From Bacteroidota bacterium (lineage in GTDB: Bacteria; Bacteroidota; Bacteroidia; Chitinophagales; Chitinophagaceae): a stretch of DNA of 34,638 nucleotides. The translations under genes were made by a program, and so were the position numbers. How positions within the stretch are numbered: position 1 is the stretch's first letter; the number at the start of each line of letters is the position of its first letter. The notes beneath the pieces are model-generated. The model saw nothing but the letters and a program-made list of their open reading frames with translations. It was not told where the DNA came from and did no database searches. Below, one piece after another: positions 1 through 8,501 of the stretch. Location of the stretch: contig JABDEZ010000019.1 of assembly GCA_013286835.1 (NCBI GenBank), positions 1 to 34,638 on the forward strand, written 5' to 3'.

Positions 1-2
1 TA

Positions 3-1289
3 TTAAGTATTTCACCCCGCCTTACCTTACTTATATTATCTGTAATACCTGTTAATATTATAATAGGTTATGTGTTTAATAAACGGGTGCGTGCGTTGTC
101 ACGGAGTGTACAGGACGAGCTTGCACAGTCCGGGGTAATAGTAAACGAGACCCTGCAGGGTATTACAAGCGTAAAGGCATTTAGCAATGAATGGTTTGAA
201 ATAGGGCGTTATAGTGGTAGCGTAAACAAGGTCATAAAGTTGGCCATTAAAAGTGGACGGTTCAGTGCGTTTTTCGTTTCTTTTATGTCGTTCACCATGT
301 TTGGAACCATAGGCGTGGTGGTTTGGTATGGCTCCAGTTTGATGCAGCAAGGTGTGTTGACTTTTGGGAGCATGACTGAGTTTGTGCTCTATACTGCTTT
401 TGTGGGAGGTACTATGGCCAGCTTTGCAGGGCTGGTAAGCCAGTTTCAAAAAACACTTGGAGCAACACAAAGAGTTCGTAATTTGCTAACAGAAACAACT
501 GAAAATGTGATAGTTAAACCAGTTAATCTAGATGCAAACTTCAAACTTTTTGGAGCTATAAAACTTGATTGTATATCATTTAGCTATCCATCACGACCAG
601 ACATACAAGTGCTAAATAAAGTAAATATAACCGTAGCCAAAGGAGAGCAAGTAGCCATTGTTGGACCAAGTGGTGCAGGCAAAAGCACCTTGGTATCCTT
701 ATTATTACGTTTTTACGAACCTGATGCAGGTACTCTGTATTTTGATAATAAAGATGCATCATCCATTCCACTAACCCATTTGCGCAAACAGATGGCCCTG
801 GTGCCCCAGGATGTTTTCTTATTTGGAGGGACTATATATGATAATATAGCCTATGGGAATCCCGATGCTACTGTACCACAAGTAGAAGAAGCAGCAAGAA
901 AGGCAAATGCCCACGATTTTATAACTGGTTTTCCTGAAGGCTACAAGACTATTGTTGGTGAACGAGGCATACAACTTTCGGGCGGACAGCGCCAGCGTGT
1001 AGCTATAGCTCGTGCTATATTAAAAGATCCTGTTATTTTAATATTGGATGAGGCAACTAGTTCGTTAGACTCTGAGTCTGAAGCATTAGTTCAGGAAGCT
1101 CTGCATAATTTAATGAAAAACAGGACCTCATTAGTTATTGCACATCGGTTGAGTACTATCCGTAATGCTGATAAAATTGTAGTGTTAGAGAACGGTACTG
1201 TAAAAGAAACCGGTACGCATGATGAACTAGTAACTATAGATGAAGGGCTTTACAAACATCTGAGTAGACTGCAAATAATGGACGTATAG
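3..1289 (+). CDS. ABC exporter (MsbA/ABCB type), 5'-truncated
   Basis: Half-transporter with a fused membrane domain and ATPase, likely exporting a lipid, peptide or drug across the inner membrane. The reading frame is open to the window edge: codons from position 3 read LSISPRLTLLILSVIPVNII, a typical fourth membrane helix. The GTG at 72 is therefore not the true start and the gene begins upstream. Counting from 72, helices 5 and 6 lie at about residues 65-130, Walker A (GPSGAGKST) at 198-206, the Q-loop in LVPQDVF, the signature LSGGQRQR at 302-309, Walker B ILILDEATSSLD, and the switch histidine in IAHRLSTI. All ATPase motifs are intact, so this half should be catalytic, presumably as a homodimer. 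The substrate cannot be read from the sequence. It converges on the next gene with only 19 nt between. Confidence 0.93.
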   Translation, partial: LSISPRLTLLILSVIPVNIIIGYVFNKRVRALSRSVQDELAQSGVIVNETLQGITSVKAFSNEWFEIGRYSGSVNKVIKLAIKSGRFSAFFVSFMSFTMFGTIGVVVWYGSSLMQQGVLTFGSMTEFVLYTAFVGGTMASFAGLVSQFQKTLGATQRVRNLLTETTENVIVKPVNLDANFKLFGAIKLDCISFSYPSRPDIQVLNKVNITVAKGEQVAIVGPSGAGKSTLVSLLLRFYEPDAGTLYFDNKDASSIPLTHLRKQMALVPQDVFLFGGTIYDNIAYGNPDATVPQVEEAARKANAHDFITGFPEGYKTIVGERGIQLSGGQRQRVAIARAILKDPVILILDEATSSLDSESEALVQEALHNLMKNRTSLVIAHRLSTIRNADKIVVLENGTVKETGTHDELVTIDEGLYKHLSRLQIMDV

Positions 1290-1308
1290 TTTCTAAGAGT
1301 CTTTAAAT

Positions 1309-2544
1309 CTACTTAATAAGTCTTTTCCGCTCATCTTCTATGCAATAAATGTGCAGCTTGCAGGCTTCGAGAGAGACGTCTTTTGCGTGTGTGCTGTCAG
1401 GATAATAGTAACCAGGTTGTAATATCTGGTTTTCGCGGGCTATCATATTTCTCTTTCCCACATAAAAACTCATATTAAAAACAAGGCATACGACTAAGCT
1501 GCAAAGTATCATTACGGGATGAAATATTTTTTTATTACTTATTTTATATGCTAATAAAATGGCGATCATAGCAACAAGCAGATCAGGATAGATGAGATAT
1601 CGACTTGGTATCAAATATTCTACAGCAAGGCTCACCCTAAAGAGAGTGGCTGTAGCCATAGACCCTAACAAGAATAACGTAATAAATGCAACAGGAAGCA
1701 TGTCCTTCTTTATCCAATTCTTTTTCTCAAAAGGAAAAAGAAGAATCAAAGATGTTATGACAGCGGAGCCAGCCAGCACAATTGTCTTATGATCTTGGTA
1801 GTCTACAATAGAACTGATGATGTGCAAAAAGTACATTATAATCCGAACCGGGTCAGTTGCAGGGTGCCCTGTAATGGGAACACTATAATGAAGAAAATAC
1901 AATGAGGAAAAGATAATGAAGGTGAGTACACTTAGAATAATACCTGGCTTATCCCTTTTGAATATTGTAAATAAGCAAAGCAAGGCCCCCGCAACTATAC
2001 CGTTACCGCTAGAAAATATAGCGATGAATTGAAGGAAGGCTCCAAGATATCTCCAATTGCCTTGTTTATTGTAAGAATACAGAGAAGCTGCAAAAAAGAG
2101 AATAATACCAAAATTCTGCATAGAAGCCATAGCGAATCCTGACGTTTCCCAACTATTAAGATCAAAAAGGCACAAGGATGTAATTAATGCTGGCCAAAAC
2201 CAGTGAGTGGGCAAACATTTTTTTATAAGAGCAACAATAATAATATACAACACTATCAATTGGGCATTGCCGATAAATATAATGTCTTTGAAGTTAATGG
2301 CACCTGCAATGTAATAATATAATACATATAACAACCTTGAAGATAATATACGATGTTCATTGTGTTGACTAAATAATAAAAAGAAATTGTCGATACCAGT
2401 AGCCTTTTTAAAATTCATCAGGAAAACAAGGATAGCATCATAATCATCCTGTGCAGGCATATTCACAGAATACCGGAAAACTACCGTAAAATAGATGAGA
2501 CAAGGTATAGCCAATACCAGGTACTTATATATAGACTTCTGCAA
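1309..2544 (-). CDS. polytopic membrane protein, GT-C glycosyltransferase-like
   Basis: Unrecognised integral membrane protein with about ten or more hydrophobic segments. After the first helix there is an acidic loop, MPAQDDYDAI. An Asp/Glu pair in the first outer loop is the usual catalytic site of GT-C glycosyltransferases that use polyprenyl-linked sugars, so a role in surface glycan or lipid glycosylation is plausible but inferred. The frame opens at a TTG at 2583, but that codon lies inside two promoter-like -7 boxes (2573-2588). I therefore prefer the TTG at 2544, giving MQKSIYKYLVLAIPC and 411 residues. No ATG occurs before helix 1. The gene is AT-rich and pairs divergently with another GT-C-like gene at 2654. 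Function confidence is low; that it is a real membrane protein is fairly sure. Confidence 0.72.
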   Translation of the reverse strand: MQKSIYKYLVLAIPCLIYFTVVFRYSVNMPAQDDYDAILVFLMNFKKATGIDNFFLLFSQHNEHRILSSRLLYVLYYYIAGAINFKDIIFIGNAQLIVLYIIIVALIKKCLPTHWFWPALITSLCLFDLNSWETSGFAMASMQNFGIILFFAASLYSYNKQGNWRYLGAFLQFIAIFSSGNGIVAGALLCLFTIFKRDKPGIILSVLTFIIFSSLYFLHYSVPITGHPATDPVRIIMYFLHIISSIVDYQDHKTIVLAGSAVITSLILLFPFEKKNWIKKDMLPVAFITLFLLGSMATATLFRVSLAVEYLIPSRYLIYPDLLVAMIAILLAYKISNKKIFHPVMILCSLVVCLVFNMSFYVGKRNMIARENQILQPGYYYPDSTHAKDVSLEACKLHIYCIEDERKRLIK

Positions 2545-2572
2545 GGGTATTAACTTTATTTTTATGTTATGA

Positions 2573-2588
2573 CAAATATACAAAAGTA
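2573..2588 (-). promoter_or_regulatory. two adjacent -7 boxes for the minus-strand membrane gene
   Basis: On the minus strand TACTTTTG (2588-2581) is followed at once by TATATTTG (2580-2573). Both match the Bacteroidota -7 consensus TAnnTTTG. No convincing TTTG/TTG -33 element is seen 18-20 nt upstream. If used, transcription would begin near 2568-2575, downstream of the TTG at 2583. Confidence 0.4.
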
Positions 2589-2653
2589 GCTTCAGCTTTA
2601 TTTTTAGATTTACCCATAGAAATATTATTAATTTTATTCAACATGAATAAATT

Positions 2654-3793
2654 ATGCCTAAAGTATCCTTATTGATGCAGCGTAGGTTAGCTTACATTTT
2701 CTTTATTATTTTCTTATTACTAGTTTGTTTTTATGTATATAAGCGACCTTTATATAATTGGGATATGCTTCCATATATGTCTCTCGCATTGAAGATGGAT
2801 AATACTGATGCGAGGTTGGTTCATGATATTACTTACCGCGAAGCTAAGAAGAATGTGCCAGCCAAAGTCTATTGTCAACTTACAGATACGTCGCATGCAT
2901 ATAAGAGAAAAATGCTGAATAGTAAGGTTAATTACGAGGCTGTATTGCCATTTTATATAGTGAAACCGTTGTATGTGGTAAGTATATGGTTTTTTTATAA
3001 AACAGGTATCAACTTACCTGCTGCCACCGTACTGCCTTCTGCTATAGCCTATTTCTTTATTGGTATTTTGCTTTTTTATTGGATATTTAAGTACCTGAAC
3101 CCACTTACAGCCTTGGCTACAAGTGGGATAATTTTATTATCTGGTCCATTACTAGTGGTTGCAAAATTATCGACACCCGATTGTATTTCGGCTTTATTTT
3201 TATTTTCCTCCATGTATTTCATTGTCGAAAAAGGAAAATATTCTATTGCCTTCTTTTTTCTTATGCTGGCCGTATTGACAAGAATAGATAATATTATCCC
3301 TGCTGTTATTATTATTTCGTTCCTGGCTCTTGTAATTAATAAGATCTCGCCTTTGCATTATTTTATTATGCTCTTGATTTCCTTTATTTGTTTTTTTTGT
3401 GTCGCTTATAATGCCACGCGATTTGGATGGGACTTAATGTTCTATCCATCTTTTTTTAAGAATAACATGGTGACATTTCATAAAATGAGTCCTGCATTCT
3501 CAATTCATAATTATTTATCTATTCATATTTCAGATGCAATTGTAGGCTTTCTTTTTTCGCAGGTCAATACATTTATGTTACTGGGTCTATTCGTATTTGT
3601 AGGTAGGGCTGGCCGCTTTCGTCAATTGACATTTGATCAAATGTTTTTATTAGCGATTTTAGTTATTTACTTAACAAGATTCATACTTCATTCAGAAACG
3701 GCAGATAGATTTTATGTGCCTTATTATTTGGTTATTATTATGCTTTTGATTAGAAAGTTGTCACATTTAAATATGGGTCATCCGGAACATTGA
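2654..3793 (+). CDS. polytopic membrane protein, GT-C-like
   Basis: A 379-residue protein with about nine hydrophobic helices, starting at ATG 2654. After helix 1 comes NWDMLPYMSLAL, an aspartate in the first outer loop as in GT-C sugar transferases. It is followed by a hydrophilic stretch of about 60 residues (about 50-110), then a nearly continuous series of helices and a second outward loop with Asp-Cys (STPDCISALF). I do not recognise the family. It is divergent from the other GT-C-like gene, with about 65 nt between the frames, so the two may share a regulatory region and act on related substrates. Codons are AT-rich compared with pyrR downstream. An acyl- or glycosyltransferase role is inference only. 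Confidence 0.72.
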   Translation: MPKVSLLMQRRLAYIFFIIFLLLVCFYVYKRPLYNWDMLPYMSLALKMDNTDARLVHDITYREAKKNVPAKVYCQLTDTSHAYKRKMLNSKVNYEAVLPFYIVKPLYVVSIWFFYKTGINLPAATVLPSAIAYFFIGILLFYWIFKYLNPLTALATSGIILLSGPLLVVAKLSTPDCISALFLFSSMYFIVEKGKYSIAFFFLMLAVLTRIDNIIPAVIIISFLALVINKISPLHYFIMLLISFICFFCVAYNATRFGWDLMFYPSFFKNNMVTFHKMSPAFSIHNYLSIHISDAIVGFLFSQVNTFMLLGLFVFVGRAGRFRQLTFDQMFLLAILVIYLTRFILHSETADRFYVPYYLVIIMLLIRKLSHLNMGHPEH

Positions 3794-3913
3794 CTTTTAG
3801 AATGATATTTACTACATCGCTCCAGAAGTTAATATATTGCTATTCAAGTCATACCTATAAAATTAAACTGGTAGGTTGCTCAAAATTTTTCAAAAAAAGC
3901 GCCGCTATTTTTT

Positions 3914-3921
3914 TACTTTTG
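3914..3921 (+). promoter_or_regulatory. -7 box upstream of pyrR
   Basis: TACTTTTG matches TAnnTTTG. The -33 region is a T-rich run (about 3886-3890) rather than a clean TTTG. Expected initiation near 3926-3929 would leave a leader of only about ten nt before the TTG start at 3937 and would place the ATG at 3922 at or before the transcription start. Confidence 0.45.
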
Positions 3922-3936
3922 ATGAAAACGCAGTAA

Positions 3937-4470
3937 TTGAAGATCCTGCTCGATCATACCCAACTGAATATTACGCTGCAACGGCTGGCACATCAATTAA
4001 TTGAAAATCATATTTCTCTTGCAGATACAGCTATTATAGGCATACAGCCGCGGGGTGTATGGTTGTCAAATCGTATTGCTGGTATTGTAAAAGATATTAC
4101 CGGGTACCAGCATATAGATTATGGCAAGCTCGATATCACATTTTACCGTGATGATGTACATAGCACCAATACCATACATGTACCCTCGCAAACACACGTA
4201 CCGTTTAGCATACAGGATAAAGATGTGATACTTGTTGATGATGTGCTGCATACCGGCCGCACCATTCGTGCCGCAATGGATGCGCTGGTTGATTTCGGCA
4301 GACCACGCAGCGTAGAATTGATGGTACTAATTGACCGTCGTTTTAGTAGGGAAGTGCCTATACAACCCGATTATACCGGGCAAACTATAGACTCTATAAT
4401 GACGCAGAAAGTAAAAGTGTACTGGGCTGAAAAAGACAGTAAAGATGAAGTAGTGCTTATTGATCAATAA
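3937..4470 (+). CDS. pyrR: PyrR uracil phosphoribosyltransferase / pyr regulator
   Basis: PyrR-family phosphoribosyltransferase: converts uracil plus PRPP to UMP and, in some phyla, regulates pyrimidine genes. The PRPP-binding loop is visible as DVILVDDVLHTGRTIRAAMDA (about residues 96-116), and the family PRPP/pyrophosphate loop as GIQPRGVWLS (35-44). Length (177) is normal for PyrR. The start is TTG at 3937: the in-frame ATG at 3922 reads ATG AAA ACG CAG then TAA, directly before the TTG, and the protein from TTG (MKILLDHTQLNITLQRLAHQ) fits the family N-terminus. It lies 15 nt before pyrB, so the two are one operon. I see no PyrR-binding antiterminator RNA upstream, so its role here may be mainly enzymatic. 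Confidence 0.93.
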   Translation: MKILLDHTQLNITLQRLAHQLIENHISLADTAIIGIQPRGVWLSNRIAGIVKDITGYQHIDYGKLDITFYRDDVHSTNTIHVPSQTHVPFSIQDKDVILVDDVLHTGRTIRAAMDALVDFGRPRSVELMVLIDRRFSREVPIQPDYTGQTIDSIMTQKVKVYWAEKDSKDEVVLIDQ

Positions 4471-4485
4471 ATTTTAAAACAACAC

Positions 4486-5418
4486 ATGTCGCTTTCAGTA
4501 AAACATCTGTTAGGCATAAAAGAACTTACATCGCAAGATATAGAGCAGATATTCCAAACGGCCGATAACTTTAAACAGGTTTTGCAACGGCCGATAAAGA
4601 AGGTGCCTACATTGCGCGATACTACTATTGCCAATGTTTTCTTCGAAAACTCGACACGTACCCGTATATCTTTTGAGCTTGCCGAAAGGCGATTGAGCGC
4701 CGATGTCGTGAACTTCGCATCATCTGGCTCGTCGGTATCTAAAGGCGAAACACTCATAGATACAGTGAATAATATACTGGCTATGAAGGTAGATATGGTG
4801 GTCATGCGCCATTCGGCCAGTGGTGCGCCATGGTTCTTGTCACAAAATGTGGATGCCCGAATAATAAATGCCGGAGATGGTATAAACGAGCATCCTACAC
4901 AGGCTTTACTGGATGCTTATAGCATACGCGAGCGTTTGGGTAGCATAAAAGGACGCAGAATATGTATCATAGGTGATATCATGCACTCAAGAGTGGCACT
5001 CAGTAATATCTATTGCCTGGGCAAGCTGGGAGCAGAAGTTATGGTTGCAGGGCCTCCTACACTCATCCCCAAACATATTGAAGACCTTGGTGTAAAGGTC
5101 GAATATGACGTAAAAAAAGCGCTACAATGGTGCGAAGTTGCTAATGTGCTGCGCATACAATTGGAACGCCAGCATAAACCTCTGTTCTCCACTTTACGGG
5201 AATATGCACTTTATTATGGCATCAATAAACAAACACTGGATAGTCTTGGTAAAGAGATCGTCATCATGCACCCAGGGCCTATAAATAGGGGCGTAGAATT
5301 GAATTCTGACGTTGCTAATAGTAAACAAAGTATCATTCTCGACCAGGTTGAAAACGGAGTAGCCATACGCATGGCAGTCATCTACTTACTTTCTGGCAAG
5401 GTTGATCTGGAAGATTAA
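4486..5418 (+). CDS. pyrB: aspartate carbamoyltransferase catalytic subunit
   Basis: Catalyses carbamoyl phosphate plus L-aspartate to N-carbamoylaspartate, the committed step of pyrimidine synthesis, in the cytosol. Visible motifs: the carbamoyl-phosphate loop FENSTRTRISFE (residues 54-65), the mobile Ser/Lys loop SSVSKGET (82-89), HPTQALLDAY, and the C-terminal HPGPINRG. The full length of 310 residues is standard for the catalytic chain. No pyrI regulatory subunit follows, so the enzyme probably works as an unregulated trimer. It follows pyrR by 15 nt. Confidence 0.97.
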   Translation: MSLSVKHLLGIKELTSQDIEQIFQTADNFKQVLQRPIKKVPTLRDTTIANVFFENSTRTRISFELAERRLSADVVNFASSGSSVSKGETLIDTVNNILAMKVDMVVMRHSASGAPWFLSQNVDARIINAGDGINEHPTQALLDAYSIRERLGSIKGRRICIIGDIMHSRVALSNIYCLGKLGAEVMVAGPPTLIPKHIEDLGVKVEYDVKKALQWCEVANVLRIQLERQHKPLFSTLREYALYYGINKQTLDSLGKEIVIMHPGPINRGVELNSDVANSKQSIILDQVENGVAIRMAVIYLLSGKVDLED

Positions 5419-5438
5419 AAATTATTATACAGTTTTTT

Positions 5439-5482
5439 ATGCATACTATTTAAAGATGTTCTGTCTTTTAACCTGTATGCAT
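5439..5482 (+). repeat. inverted repeat overlapping the accD promoter spacer
   Basis: ATGCATAC (5439-5446) is the exact inverse of GTATGCAT (5475-5482). A smaller inner pair AAAGA/TCTTT lies between them. The right arm fills the spacer directly before the -7 box of the accD promoter, so it could be an operator. It could also be a weak stem-loop at the end of the pyrRB transcript; no U-tract follows. Confidence 0.5.
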
Positions 5483-5490
5483 TACCTTCG
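5460..5490 (+). promoter_or_regulatory. accD promoter
   Basis: TCTG (5460-5463), 19 nt, then TACCTTCG (5483-5490). The -7 box differs from TAnnTTTG by one base and has the same TTCG ending as the rpsP promoter in this window. It predicts a start near 5497 and a leader of about 40 nt. Confidence 0.5.
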
Positions 5491-5538
5491 CAGATTGTTT
5501 AGGATTTTTTAAAAGATAGCACACTAATCTTAGTATCT

Positions 5539-6402
5539 ATGTCATCTACATGGTTCCGTCGTATCAAAAAAGGCATATTAACAAGTACCCACGAAAAGAA
5601 GGAAGCCCCTGATGGTTTGTGGCACAAATGCCCTGAGTGCAAGACAACAACTACAGTTAAGGAATTGCATGACAATATGTACGTTTGTCTTAAATGCAAT
5701 TACCACAACAGGATAAACGCTGAAGAATATTTCGAAATACTTTTTGACGGCGAATACAAGTTGCTTTTTGAGAACATTATGCCTAAAGACATGCTTGGGT
5801 TTGTGGACATCAAAAGTTATGCAAGCCGTATAGAAGATGCCCAGGATAATACAGGCCTGCCCGATGCCATAAGTGTAGGAGTAGGGCATGTAAAGGGCCG
5901 CGAAATGCTCATTGCCTGTATGAACTTCAATTTCATTGGTGGTTCTATGGGTTCTGTAGTGGGTGAAAAAATATGCAGGTCTGTCGATTATTGCATTGAA
6001 CATCATTTGCCTATGTTGCTTATTGCAAAGTCGGGTGGGGCGCGTATGATGGAAAGTGCTTTCTCACTAATGCAGATGGCAAAAACATCAGCAAGGCTCA
6101 CGTTGCTTGCCAGAGCAGGCTTGCCATATATATCTCTAATGACCGATCCTACAACAGGTGGTGTTACTGCATCTTATGCTATGCTGGGCGATATAAATAT
6201 TGCCGAACCTAATGCTTTGATAGGTTTTGCAGGGCCTCGGGTAATTAAAGAAACAATAAAGAGGGAATTGCCTGCAGGCTTTCAGAGATCAGAATTCTTG
6301 TTGGAACATGGCTTCCTCGATTTTATAGTTGACCGTAAAAACCTGAAGCATAAACTGGCCATAGTAACAGACTGGTTTATGAAACAACCTAAGGCTGTTT
6401 AG
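5539..6402 (+). CDS. accD: acetyl-CoA carboxylase carboxyltransferase subunit beta
   Basis: Beta half of the carboxyltransferase that moves CO2 from biotin to acetyl-CoA, forming malonyl-CoA for fatty acid synthesis; works as alpha2-beta2 with AccA, which is not in this window. The N-terminal zinc ribbon has four cysteines at residues 31, 34, 50 and 53 (CPEC ... CLKC). The crotonase-like core follows, with AKSGGARMMESAFSLMQM and DPTTGGVTASYAMLGD, typical of AccD oxyanion and CoA-binding regions. The length of 287 residues is normal. It has its own promoter and lies 20 nt before smpB, suggesting co-transcription. Confidence 0.97.
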   Translation: MSSTWFRRIKKGILTSTHEKKEAPDGLWHKCPECKTTTTVKELHDNMYVCLKCNYHNRINAEEYFEILFDGEYKLLFENIMPKDMLGFVDIKSYASRIEDAQDNTGLPDAISVGVGHVKGREMLIACMNFNFIGGSMGSVVGEKICRSVDYCIEHHLPMLLIAKSGGARMMESAFSLMQMAKTSARLTLLARAGLPYISLMTDPTTGGVTASYAMLGDINIAEPNALIGFAGPRVIKETIKRELPAGFQRSEFLLEHGFLDFIVDRKNLKHKLAIVTDWFMKQPKAV

Positions 6403-6422
6403 TACAGCAATAAAAAATAACT

Positions 6423-6872
6423 GTGGCTACCCCAGAGATCTATATTAAGAACCGCCCTGCTACTTTTGAGTATGCTATAGAAGATAAACTTACTGCCGGT
6501 ATTATGCTTACCGGCAGTGAGATAAAATCTGTACGTAATGGTAAGGTGAGTTTTAATGATGCCTACTGCTATTTCCATAACGGCGAGTTGTGGATCAAAA
6601 GCCTTCATATAGCCCAATATATAAACGCAGGCTATGCCAGTCACGATCCTATACGCGATCGCAAACTGTTGTTGCAAAAAAAAGAATTGAATAAGTGGGC
6701 TACCAAAATAAAAGAGAAGGGTCTTACCATAGTACCGCTCAGCATGTTTGTAAATGAAAAAGGTTACGCCAAATTAGATATAGGGTTGGGCAAGGGTAAG
6801 AAAATGCACGACAAGCGGGAAAGCATAAAATCAAGAGAAGCAGATCGGGAAATAGCTCGTTATATGAAGTAG
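6423..6872 (+). CDS. smpB: SsrA-binding protein SmpB
   Basis: Small protein that binds tmRNA and delivers it to stalled ribosomes for trans-translation. The sequence follows the family throughout: IYIKNRPATFEYAIEDK, then LTGSEIKSVRNGKVSFNDAY, and the basic tail GKGKKMHDKRESIKSREADR, which enters the decoding site. The length of 149 residues is normal. The start is GTG at 6423 (GTG GCT ACC CCA); an in-frame stop at 6411 rules out an earlier start. The tmRNA gene itself is not in this window. Converges on the phosphohexomutase gene across a shared terminator. Confidence 0.96.
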   Translation: MATPEIYIKNRPATFEYAIEDKLTAGIMLTGSEIKSVRNGKVSFNDAYCYFHNGELWIKSLHIAQYINAGYASHDPIRDRKLLLQKKELNKWATKIKEKGLTIVPLSMFVNEKGYAKLDIGLGKGKKMHDKRESIKSREADREIARYMK

Positions 6873-6930
6873 TTTAAGGTGGCATTAACCAATTTACAGT
6901 ACCTCATTCCCTGATGTCCATATAAATTAA

Positions 6931-6958
6931 AAAGCCACCATTTAACTAGGATGGCTTT
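6931..6958. terminator. bidirectional terminator between smpB and the phosphohexomutase gene
   Basis: AAAGCCA (6931-6937) pairs with TGGCTTT (6952-6958), flanked by A and T runs on both strands, with one further possible C-G pair inside. It sits between two convergent genes and could stop transcription from either side. Confidence 0.7.
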
Positions 6959-6976
6959 AAGGTCAAGTTAGTACTA

Positions 6977-8380
6977 TTACAATATAGTGGCCTTCACCGC
7001 ATTCAGTATATCGAGTGTTTCTTCTTTGCTATTGCCTTCAGCGTATACACGTAACACCGGTTCAGTACCGGAGGCTCGCAACATCAGCCACCCACCGTTA
7101 TCCAGGTGATACTTTATTCCGTCTATTGTTTCCCTGCGGTTGAAAGTGTACTTGCCAAACTTGGGGTATTCGTTATTCTGCGCCTTGGCCATTATCGCAT
7201 TCTTCTTCTCGTTTTCAACATGTAAGTCATTTCTATCGTACACAAATCGCCCCGTTATTTCATATACTTCCTCACAAAGCTGTTTTAGAGTTTTGCCGCT
7301 TTTGGTCATAAATTCATATAGCAATATACCATCGTAAATACCATCACGTTCAGGTATGTGACCTTTCACTGCTATGCCTCCGCTTTCTTCACCACCAACC
7401 AGCACATCTTCTTTTATCATGATCTCGCTTATGTACTTAAAACCTATGGCGGTCACTTCTACCGGCAATCCATATGCTTCACATAGTTTCTTCACGCGGT
7501 CGGTTACAGAAAATGCTATAACTACTTTTCCCATCAGCCCTTTATACTTGTGTAGGTAATGTATCAGCAACAGTATTATGTTGTGTGCATCTACAAAATG
7601 GCCATCTTCATCATACATTCCAATACGGTCTGCATCACCATCGGTAGCCAATCCAATTTTAAGTTCAGGTGTAGTTGCCATTGTTTTGGCCAACTCTTGC
7701 AGGTTTCTGTCAAGTGGTTCAGGAGCCTGGCCATGAAACCCCGGGTTTTCATCGCAATGCAGCAGTACCGCATTGGGTAGTAACCTGCGTAATACATTTT
7801 GCCCGGATCCAAACATAGCATCGTAAGCTATTTTGAATGGAGATTTATTCAATGCTGCAAAGTCGAATTTTTGTTGCAGGTAATCAATATATAGTTGCTC
7901 CAGGTCTACATATTCCAATAAACCTTGCTGCTCCCAATGGATTAAGCCTTGTGCCGGTATGGTCACATCATCTTTGATCAACGCTTCAACCTCGGCAATA
8001 TCTTTGGGGCTGGATGGGCCGCCATGTGCGCCCTTCAATTTGTAGCCGTTGTAAGTTGGCGGATTGTGGGAAGCCGTTATCACAGTTCCCTGGTGTGCTT
8101 TTAAGTGCAACACAGCCATAGATATCATTGGTGTACTCACGTAGCCTTTCGCCAGCAATACTTTTACTCCATTGCTGCAAAATACTTTAGTTACAGTTTC
8201 AGTAAACAACTCGCCTCCAAAACGGCAGTCATGGCCTACTACAACTACCGGCTTATTGTCTTGTTGCAACAACCACTCTGCTTGTGCTTGCGCTACACGG
8301 GCTACGTTATAAACCGTAAAGTCCAAAGCTATAATGGCGCGCCAGCCGTCTGTACCAAATTTTATTTTGTCGGGTAACAT
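6977..8380 (-). CDS. phosphoglucomutase/phosphomannomutase family
   Basis: Alpha-D-phosphohexomutase that interconverts hexose 1- and 6-phosphates, supplying sugar nucleotides for the envelope or glycogen. All four active-site segments are visible: the phosphoserine loop TASHNPPTYNGYK (catalytic Ser104), the Mg2+ loop TDGDADR (Asp247, 249, 251), the sugar-binding loop GGEESGG (329-335), and the phosphate-binding RASGTEPVLRVY near the C-terminus. At 467 residues it has the size of the bacterial PGM/PMM class. Substrate preference (glucose, mannose or glucosamine) cannot be decided from motifs alone. It starts at ATG 8380, divergent from the aldehyde dehydrogenase gene. Confidence 0.93.
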   Translation of the reverse strand: MLPDKIKFGTDGWRAIIALDFTVYNVARVAQAQAEWLLQQDNKPVVVVGHDCRFGGELFTETVTKVFCSNGVKVLLAKGYVSTPMISMAVLHLKAHQGTVITASHNPPTYNGYKLKGAHGGPSSPKDIAEVEALIKDDVTIPAQGLIHWEQQGLLEYVDLEQLYIDYLQQKFDFAALNKSPFKIAYDAMFGSGQNVLRRLLPNAVLLHCDENPGFHGQAPEPLDRNLQELAKTMATTPELKIGLATDGDADRIGMYDEDGHFVDAHNIILLLIHYLHKYKGLMGKVVIAFSVTDRVKKLCEAYGLPVEVTAIGFKYISEIMIKEDVLVGGEESGGIAVKGHIPERDGIYDGILLYEFMTKSGKTLKQLCEEVYEITGRFVYDRNDLHVENEKKNAIMAKAQNNEYPKFGKYTFNRRETIDGIKYHLDNGGWLMLRASGTEPVLRVYAEGNSKEETLDILNAVKATIL

Positions 8381-8501
8381 TAATAAGAGTTTTAGCTATT
8401 GAATGTTTGAGCGAAGATAACTGTGTTTGCAGATCAAATATAAGATGGCCAAGTTAATGGTGGTATCGTTTAGGTTATTTAATTTCAATAAAAATATTAC
8501 C

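Noticed and set aside
3922-3936. pyrR as a pseudogene broken by an early stop
   Set aside because: The TTG right after the stop gives a complete family-like N-terminus and the whole protein is intact.
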